A DNA stretch of 12,398 nucleotides from assembly GCA_017555925.1 (NCBI GenBank), contig JAFZFL010000144.1:1-12398 (forward strand). The letters run 5' to 3'. A program made the translations under genes and the position numbers. Below, piece after piece: positions 1 through 3,862 of the stretch (positions within the stretch are counted from its first letter, which is position 1; each line of letters starts with the position of its first letter). This DNA is from Bacteroidales bacterium. GTDB taxonomy: Bacteria > Bacteroidota > Bacteroidia > Bacteroidales > UBA932. The notes beneath the pieces are model-generated. The model made no database searches, was not told the origin of the DNA, and saw nothing but the letters and a program-made list of their open reading frames with translations.

Positions 1-318
1 AATATTCTCAGTAAACGGAATGTCGCATGAATTGATTCCACCTTTGACGTTATTTACAATCACATTTATTGCTATGCTGTCAAACTTGTAGAGTTTGCCA
101 TTTTCGGGAAGATGATAGAATTCTTCCATTTGGGTTGCAGCCTTACCTATGCACCAGCAAAGGAGGGCATTGAACTTCACTCCCAGTTTTTTGCTTGCTT
201 TCAGCAGGCGGCTCACATCAAAGGTTTTGGTAAGGGTTACCATTGGCATTGGTGAGGTCATCCACATTTCAAATGCCTCAGCTCTGGTTGTATCTTTTGG
301 GTTTACTTCTGTTTTCAT
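1..318 (-). CDS. CatA-like O-acetyltransferase (5' part, runs off left edge)
   Basis: Reading the minus strand from the ATG at 318-316 gives an open frame of 106 codons with no stop to the edge, so this is the N-terminal half of a protein of usually about 210 residues. The translation contains SPMPMVTLTKTFDVSRLLK, then KFNALLCWCIGKAA and later GGINSCDIPF. I recognise this as the trimeric chloramphenicol-acetyltransferase fold, in the divergent CatA-like group common in Bacteroides and Clostridia. The catalytic HHxxxDG motif of the family lies near the C-terminus and is outside the window, so activity cannot be judged. Family members transfer acetyl from acetyl-CoA to a hydroxyl; chloramphenicol resistance should not be assumed for this subgroup. 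It has no signal peptide and is therefore cytoplasmic. It is divergent from the transposase gene. Family fairly sure, substrate unknown. Confidence 0.75.
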   Translation of the reverse strand, partial: MKTEVNPKDTTRAEAFEMWMTSPMPMVTLTKTFDVSRLLKASKKLGVKFNALLCWCIGKAATQMEEFYHLPENGKLYKFDSIAINVIVNNVKGGINSCDIPFTENI

Positions 319-322
319 ATCA

Positions 323-330
323 CAAAATTA
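323..330 (-). promoter_or_regulatory. Candidate -7 element of the CatA-like gene
   Basis: The minus strand reads TAATTTTG here, a full match to the Bacteroidetes -7 consensus TAnnTTTG. It ends only four bases before the ATG at 318, so transcription from it would give a nearly leaderless mRNA. I see no convincing -33 TTTG at the usual distance, so this is a weak call. Confidence 0.3.
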
Positions 331-412
331 GCAAAAAAGTGGGGACTTTCAGATTCCCGACAACTCGCCTTCTCTCCCGCAATTCGTCGTCCACGCCAAT
401 ATGCCCAATATA

Positions 413-430
413 TACTCCCCGGAGTACTCC
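413..430. repeat. Nested palindrome TACTCC-CC-GGAGTACTCC
   Basis: TACTCC at 413-418 is inverted as GGAGTA at 421-426, and GGAGTACTCC at 421-430 is itself a perfect 10-bp palindrome. The stretch therefore holds three alternating copies of a 5-bp word (ACTCC / GGAGT / ACTCC). It sits between two divergent genes, so it could be an operator or part of the transposase gene's flank. No function can be assigned from sequence. Confidence 0.4.
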
Positions 431-470
431 AAAAGTCTTTATACATACATAATCATTCAGAAAATATCCA

Positions 471-478
471 TACATTTG
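471..478 (+). promoter_or_regulatory. Candidate -7 element for the RAYT gene
   Basis: TACATTTG matches the Bacteroidetes -7 consensus TAnnTTTG exactly. It would place a transcription start near 484, about 70 bases before the ATG at 556. No clear -33 element is visible upstream. Confidence 0.4.
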
Positions 479-555
479 TAATGTTACTTCATAGCATTTA
501 GTGCAGGAGATGAAGGGAAGGAATGTAGGAAAGAAAAGTGAAAAAGATATATGGT

Positions 556-1476
556 ATGAAAAAGACATTTCATTTATGCCTTTCGGCTGCAGATGAGGTT
601 ATGTTCAGAGACCTCGAAGATTATAACAGGGGATTCAATTGCTTTGCTTTAGCACTCTATAAAACCAATTCAACAGGATTGGTTGAGGCGTTTATGTCCA
701 CGCATACCCACCAACTTGTAGAAACAGCGTGGCCTAAAGACTTCATGCACTCTTTCCGTCTTGCTTATAGTGTATATTTTAATCATAAGTACCAAAGGAA
801 AGGACGTTTAGGAGAGCTTGATCATTTTACATTAGACATTGTAGGCCACCACCATTTCTTGGCAGCAGCCAGTTATGTTTTGCGCAATCCGTTACACCAT
901 GGCGTGGCACCTGTTCCTTATGCTTACCCTCACTGCTCAGCAAATGCAATATTTAGAAGAGAAATGGGGAAATTCATAGATGAAAATATCATATCATCCC
1001 AACATTATGGGAAATTTTTGGGAAGAAGGGCTGAATTTCCATCTAACTACAAAATGACAGAAAGTGGTGTGTTTACTCGAGAAAGTGTTTTAGATATAGC
1101 ACATATGGAAGACAGGTATGGAACGCCACGTGCCTTCAATTTTTATATGGGACGTAAATCCTCCAAAGAATGGGAAACAGAACAGCAGCGAGATGCAAAC
1201 GGAGAACCTCCTGTAAACTTAGCAAGTATTGAGAGCGGAGTCAATATGCATGACATAACAAGAATGTCTATTTTTGAAAATGGCAAATCTGATTATCGGA
1301 GAATCTCCGATATAGAACTTTGCACAGAATTAGACACGCTTGCCCGCAACGAATACGGCAAAGTTTCAGTGTATCAGCTTTCTTTAAAAGAAAAAGAAGA
1401 TATCGCAGAGTCTCTTTTCAGAGTCCGTCATATAAGTAAAGATCAAATCCGAAGATGCTTGGTCCTACCAGAATAG
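556..1476 (+). CDS. RAYT-type Y1 (IS200-like HUH) transposase with long C-terminal extension
   Basis: This is a 306-residue protein. Its first ~130 residues match the Y1/TnpA-REP fold: the metal-binding HUH-type pair is H50-T-H52 in EAFMSTHTHQLVE, the RLGE motif follows, and the nucleophile is expected to be Y107 in ASYVLRNPLHHG, corresponding to the YIxxNP motif of REP-associated tyrosine transposases. Such proteins nick single-stranded DNA at REP hairpins. Residues ~130-306 exceed the usual RAYT length; near the end LKEKEDIAESLFRVRHISKD and the residues after it look like a helix-turn-helix. I chose ATG 556 because family proteins begin M-K/R-TFHLC. An in-frame GTG at 538 with AGGA seven bases upstream (527-530) is a real alternative and adds six residues. 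No terminal inverted repeats or target duplication are seen, so it resembles a domesticated single-copy gene. REP-like hairpins lie just downstream. Family confident, cellular role unknown. Confidence 0.82.
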   Translation: MKKTFHLCLSAADEVMFRDLEDYNRGFNCFALALYKTNSTGLVEAFMSTHTHQLVETAWPKDFMHSFRLAYSVYFNHKYQRKGRLGELDHFTLDIVGHHHFLAAASYVLRNPLHHGVAPVPYAYPHCSANAIFRREMGKFIDENIISSQHYGKFLGRRAEFPSNYKMTESGVFTRESVLDIAHMEDRYGTPRAFNFYMGRKSSKEWETEQQRDANGEPPVNLASIESGVNMHDITRMSIFENGKSDYRRISDIELCTELDTLARNEYGKVSVYQLSLKEKEDIAESLFRVRHISKDQIRRCLVLPE

Positions 1477-1651
1477 GGCGCAATAGAACGCAAAACAGAA
1501 AGCAACAGCGGTGGAACATAGTGGTGAGCCATAATCATAATTAAGGGATTGCTGGTAAGTACGAGGGTGAGAGTGATTGCGGAAGTGTGGGTGTGGGTGG
1601 GTGAGTGAGAGAGAGTGTGTGTGCTGGTGTGTGCAAGTGATTACGGGGATG

Positions 1652-1685
1652 CACTGAAGAGGCGTGTCACTGAAGAGGCGTGTCA
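1652..1685 (+). repeat. 16-bp tandem duplication carrying a REP arm
   Basis: CACTGAAGAGGCGTGT occurs twice head to tail (1652-1667 and 1668-1683), followed by CA. Each copy contains the 12-bp arm AGAGGCGTGTCA (1658-1669 and 1674-1685). Only the second copy is needed for the hairpin that follows, so the first is an extra half element. Confidence 0.8.
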
Positions 1686-1713
1686 TTTTTTAGCTTAAAA
1701 GTGATACGCCTCT
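1674..1713 (+). repeat. REP-like hairpin 1
   Basis: AGAGGCGTGTCA (1674-1685) pairs with TGATACGCCTCT (1702-1713). There are 11 Watson-Crick pairs and one G-T pair (1682/1705). The inner part also pairs: TTTTA (1688-1692) with TAAAA (1696-1700) around GCT. The arm word is shared with hairpin 2 downstream. It lies about 200 bases after the RAYT stop, where REP/BIME elements are expected. A GCCA-TATC-TGGC hairpin with six T (1715-1733) follows at once and could give weak termination on the plus strand. Confidence 0.72.
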
Positions 1714-1745
1714 AGCCATATCTGGCCTTTTTTATGTGAATCCAG

Positions 1746-1787
1746 TAGAGCCGTATCAAAAATCAAGCAAATATTGACACGGCTCTA
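1746..1787 (-). repeat. REP-like hairpin 2, inverted relative to hairpin 1
   Basis: TAGAGCCGTATCAA (1746-1759) pairs with TTGACACGGCTCTA (1774-1787), 13 of 14 positions, with a 14-base loop. The core AGAGCCGTATCA differs from hairpin 1 at the fifth base (C for G), and the opposite arm carries the compensating change, so the stem is kept. The single imperfect pair is A-C read on the plus strand but G-T on the minus strand. In hairpin 1 it is G-T on the plus strand, so the two elements face opposite ways, as in a BIME. Confidence 0.72.
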
Positions 1788-1846
1788 TTACAAAAGTCAG
1801 AAAGCCCACCAGAAAACCCACCAAAAGGATGTCTCTGCACATAGAA

Positions 1847-1874
1847 AAAGAGCCTCCCAGAAGGAAAGCTCTTT
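1847..1874 (-). terminator. Hairpin with T-tail on the minus strand
   Basis: AAAGAGC (1847-1853) is inverted as GCTCTTT (1868-1874), with an inner TCC/GGA pairing. On the minus strand the stem runs into GCTCTTTTTC, a T-run typical of intrinsic termination. It is downstream of the stronger terminator at 1962-1997, so it may be a backup or may serve a small transcript starting in between. Confidence 0.45.
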
Positions 1875-1900
1875 CATATGATTTTACCTCGGCAATTCAA

Positions 1901-1933
1901 TTCAATCAAGCTTGATTGAAGAAAGCTTGATTG
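1901..1933. repeat. Perfect 20-bp palindrome plus partial direct copy
   Basis: TTCAATCAAGCTTGATTGAA (1901-1920) is a perfect palindrome centred on AAGCTT. The 11-bp word AAGCTTGATTG at 1908-1918 is repeated at 1923-1933. There is no T-tail, so it is not a standard terminator. A dimeric protein-binding site or a recombination/hairpin site are possible. Confidence 0.6.
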
Positions 1934-1960
1934 CGCTCTGTTTGGCGTCGGTTATTTACC

Positions 1961-1997
1961 ACAAAAAACTCCCGTAACTATGATAGCTACAGGAGTT
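1961..1997 (-). terminator. Rho-independent terminator of the scaffold/GGGtGRT operon
   Basis: On the minus strand a 14-bp stem begins AACTCCTGTAGCTA (1997-1984), has a TCA loop, and closes with TAGTTACGGGAGTT (1980-1967), containing two G-T pairs. It runs into a stretch of T (1968-1963). It begins 22 bases after the GGGtGRT stop codon. The plus-strand side has no good T-run, so it acts mainly on minus-strand transcription. Confidence 0.85.
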
Positions 1998-2019
1998 TAT
2001 TTTGTATAAGCAATCTAAA

Positions 2020-3033
2020 TTATTTGCTCAATGCAGTAGCAACGTCAACAGCAACAGCTACAGTTGCACCTACCATTGGGTTGTTACCGATTCCTAGGAA
2101 GCCCATCATCTCAACGTGAGCAGGAACTGATGAAGAACCTGCGAACTGAGCGTCTGAGTGCATACGGCCCATTGTGTCGGTCATACCGTATGATGCAGGA
2201 CCTGCAGCCATGTTGTCTGGGTGAAGGGTTCTACCTGTACCACCACCTGAAGCAACTGAGAAATATTTCTTGCCAAGTTCCATGCACTCTTTTTTGTAGG
2301 TACCTGCAACCGGATGCTGGAAGCGTGTAGGGTTGGTTGAGTTACCAGTGATTGATACGTCAACACCCTCAAGGTGCATAATTGCAACACCCTCTCTTAC
2401 GTCATCTGCACCATAGCAGTTAACTTTTGCGCGAGGACCATCTGAGTAAGCTATTTTGTTAACAACTTTAACTTTACCGGTTGCATAGTCAAACTCAGTC
2501 TGGCAATATGTGAAGCCGTTGATTCTTGAGATGATTTGAGCAGCGTCTTTACCCAAACCGTTAAGGATACAACGTAGAGGCTCTTTTCTTACTTTATCAG
2601 CTTTAGCTGCAATTTTGATTGCACCCTCTGCAGCTGCAAAAGACTCGTGACCAGCCAAGAAAGCGAAACATTTTGTCTCCTCTCTCAAAAGACGGGCAGC
2701 AAGGTTACCGTGGCCTAAACCAACTTTTCTGTCATCAGCAACTGAACCTGGGATACAGAATGACTGCAGACCCAAACCAATAGCCTCAGCTGCATCAGCA
2801 GCATTAGCACAACCTTTTTTAAGGGCAATGGCAGCACCTACAACGTAAGCCCATTTTGCATTCTCAAAACAGATAGGTTGAGTCTCCTCGCAAGTTTTGT
2901 AAGGATCCAAACCATATTGCTCGCAAATCTCGTTTGCCTCTTCTATACTTTTAATGCCGTTAGCATTCAAAACCGCATTGATCTGAGCCATTCTACGGTC
3001 TTGGCTCTCAAATTTTACTTCTCTTATAGCCAT
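2020..3033 (-). CDS. GGGtGRT family protein
   Basis: This 337-residue protein carries the defining motif of the GGGtGRT family at residues 263-269 (SGGGTGRTLHPDN). The C-terminal part is glycine-rich and strongly family-like (PASYGMTDTMGRMHSDAQF, PMVGATVAVAVDVATALSK). The N-terminal region has a cysteine cluster (C37, C48, C55) and there are further cysteines along the chain, which would suit metal or Fe-S binding; that is inference. There is no signal peptide, so it is cytoplasmic. The start is well supported: AAGGAGG (3041-3047) lies seven bases upstream and overlaps the stop of the preceding gene, so translation is probably coupled. Its role is not established to my knowledge. The pairing with an IscU/NifU-like gene suggests a job linked to Fe-S or another metal cofactor. 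Family confident, function unknown. Confidence 0.88.
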   Translation of the reverse strand: MAIREVKFESQDRRMAQINAVLNANGIKSIEEANEICEQYGLDPYKTCEETQPICFENAKWAYVVGAAIALKKGCANAADAAEAIGLGLQSFCIPGSVADDRKVGLGHGNLAARLLREETKCFAFLAGHESFAAAEGAIKIAAKADKVRKEPLRCILNGLGKDAAQIISRINGFTYCQTEFDYATGKVKVVNKIAYSDGPRAKVNCYGADDVREGVAIMHLEGVDVSITGNSTNPTRFQHPVAGTYKKECMELGKKYFSVASGGGTGRTLHPDNMAAGPASYGMTDTMGRMHSDAQFAGSSSVPAHVEMMGFLGIGNNPMVGATVAVAVDVATALSK

Positions 3034-3040
3034 TTTCTTT

Positions 3041-3047
3041 CCTCCTT
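3041..3047 (-). promoter_or_regulatory. Strong Shine-Dalgarno AAGGAGG overlapping upstream stop
   Basis: The minus strand reads TAAGGAGGAAAGAAAATG, where TAA is the stop of the scaffold gene and ATG starts GGGtGRT. Such a complete Shine-Dalgarno is uncommon in Bacteroidota and unlike the other starts in this window. It suggests coupled, high-level translation. Confidence 0.75.
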
Positions 3048-3747
3048 ATTCGTTACGTGGGTCAATGTGTTTTACAGCACCTTGCTCAGCAGTGAAACGG
3101 CCATAAGTACCGGTAACTTTCTTTAATGCCTCATTAGCATCTGTGCCTTTCTTAATCTCTTCCATAAATTTGCCCATATGAACAAACTCGTATCCGCAGA
3201 TCTCGTCATTTTTGTCAAGAGCCAAAGTTTTAATGTAACCCTCAGCCATCTCAAGGTAACGAGGACCTTTAGCCAATGTGCCGTAAAGTGTACCAACCTG
3301 GCTTCTTAGACCTTTACCCAAATCCTCAAGACCTGCACCAATGATAAGACCACCCTCTGAGAAAGCAGATTGTGTACGTCCGTAAACGATTTGCAAGAAC
3401 AACTCTCTCATTGCAGTATTGATAGCGTCACAAACAAGGTCTGTGTTCAATGCCTCAAGAATAGTTTTACCAGGAAGAATCTCAGATGCCATAGCAGCAG
3501 AGTGAGTCATACCTGAACAACCGATAGTCTCAACCAAAGCCTCTTGAATGATACCCTCTTTAACATTTAGGGTAAGTTTACAGGCACCTTGTTGAGGAGC
3601 ACACCAACCAATACCGTGTGTCAAACCTGAAATATCTTTTATCTCTTTGCTTCTCACCCATTTACCCTCTTCTGGAATAGGTGCTGGTCCGTGATTGGGA
3701 CCTTTTTTTACAACACACATGTGTTGAACTTCATGTGAATAAACCAT
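3046..3747 (-). CDS. IscU/NifU-like iron-sulfur scaffold domain protein
   Basis: This 233-residue protein resembles the IscU/NifU N-terminal scaffold fold. ACKLTLNVKEGIIQEALVET followed by IGCSGMTHSAAM mirrors the IscU beta-strand and the GC-S/A motif, and ILPGKTILEAL matches the GKTLEEA helix. Candidate cluster ligands are C49 and/or C56, C77 and C106 (LVCDAINTA). The assignment to the three IscU cysteines is inference, as the spacings differ. The protein is longer than IscU (about 125-130 residues), with an extra ~100-residue C-terminal part. It has no signal peptide and is cytoplasmic. It is the first gene of a two-gene operon; the next gene starts 12 bases after this stop. No cysteine desulfurase lies nearby, so it is not part of a standard isc/suf/nif cluster here. 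It may assemble or carry a cofactor for the GGGtGRT partner. Confidence 0.75.
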   Translation of the reverse strand: MVYSHEVQHMCVVKKGPNHGPAPIPEEGKWVRSKEIKDISGLTHGIGWCAPQQGACKLTLNVKEGIIQEALVETIGCSGMTHSAAMASEILPGKTILEALNTDLVCDAINTAMRELFLQIVYGRTQSAFSEGGLIIGAGLEDLGKGLRSQVGTLYGTLAKGPRYLEMAEGYIKTLALDKNDEICGYEFVHMGKFMEEIKKGTDANEALKKVTGTYGRFTAEQGAVKHIDPRNE

Positions 3748-3799
3748 AAGAAATTTATTTAACGTTAATCAATATCCTTAACTAAATTTTGTTCGGGCG

Positions 3800-3807
3800 C
3801 AAATATA
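3800..3807 (-). promoter_or_regulatory. -7 promoter element of the scaffold/GGGtGRT operon
   Basis: The minus strand reads TATATTTGC, a textbook Bacteroidetes -7 element. It predicts a transcription start near 3794 and a leader of about 47 bases before the ATG at 3747. A -33 element is not clear. Confidence 0.65.
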
Positions 3808-3834
3808 GTGTATTTTTACAACTTATACGATGTA

Positions 3835-3842
3835 AATATTTG
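3835..3842 (+). promoter_or_regulatory. Weak -7-like element upstream of the S9 peptidase gene
   Basis: AATATTTG differs from TAnnTTTG at one position and lies 20 bases before the ATG at 3863. It is the best match on the plus strand in this divergent region, and would give a short leader. Low certainty. Confidence 0.25.
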
Positions 3843-3862
3843 TAATATTATCTTTTATCTAT

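Larger units (their letters stand above)
1477..2019. other. 543-base gene-free stretch dense in hairpins and repeats
   Basis: No convincing protein gene is present between the convergent RAYT and GGGtGRT genes. In order it contains: a GT-rich, C-poor tract on the plus strand (about 1560-1640); a 16-bp tandem duplication; two related REP-like hairpins; a small GCCA hairpin followed by six T; CCCACC direct repeats; a hairpin at 1847-1874 that reads as a terminator on the minus strand; a perfect 20-bp palindrome with a partial second copy; and the terminator of the minus-strand operon. A 26-codon Trp-rich frame (1797-1877, minus) is treated as a finding only. Confidence 0.7.

Noticed and set aside
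320..568. An 82-codon open frame on the minus strand in the divergent region
   Set aside because: It covers the promoter region of the CatA-like gene and the start of the RAYT gene, and its product has no recognisable feature.
1465..1686. A 73-codon open frame on the minus strand rich in His, Thr and Ser
   Set aside because: It is the complement of the GT-rich simple-sequence tract and of the first REP arms, overlaps the end of the RAYT gene, and has a low-complexity product. Probably not a gene.
1652..1933. CRISPR-like array
   Set aside because: The repeated arms are unevenly spaced, in mixed orientation and form hairpins; there are no uniform spacers and no cas genes.
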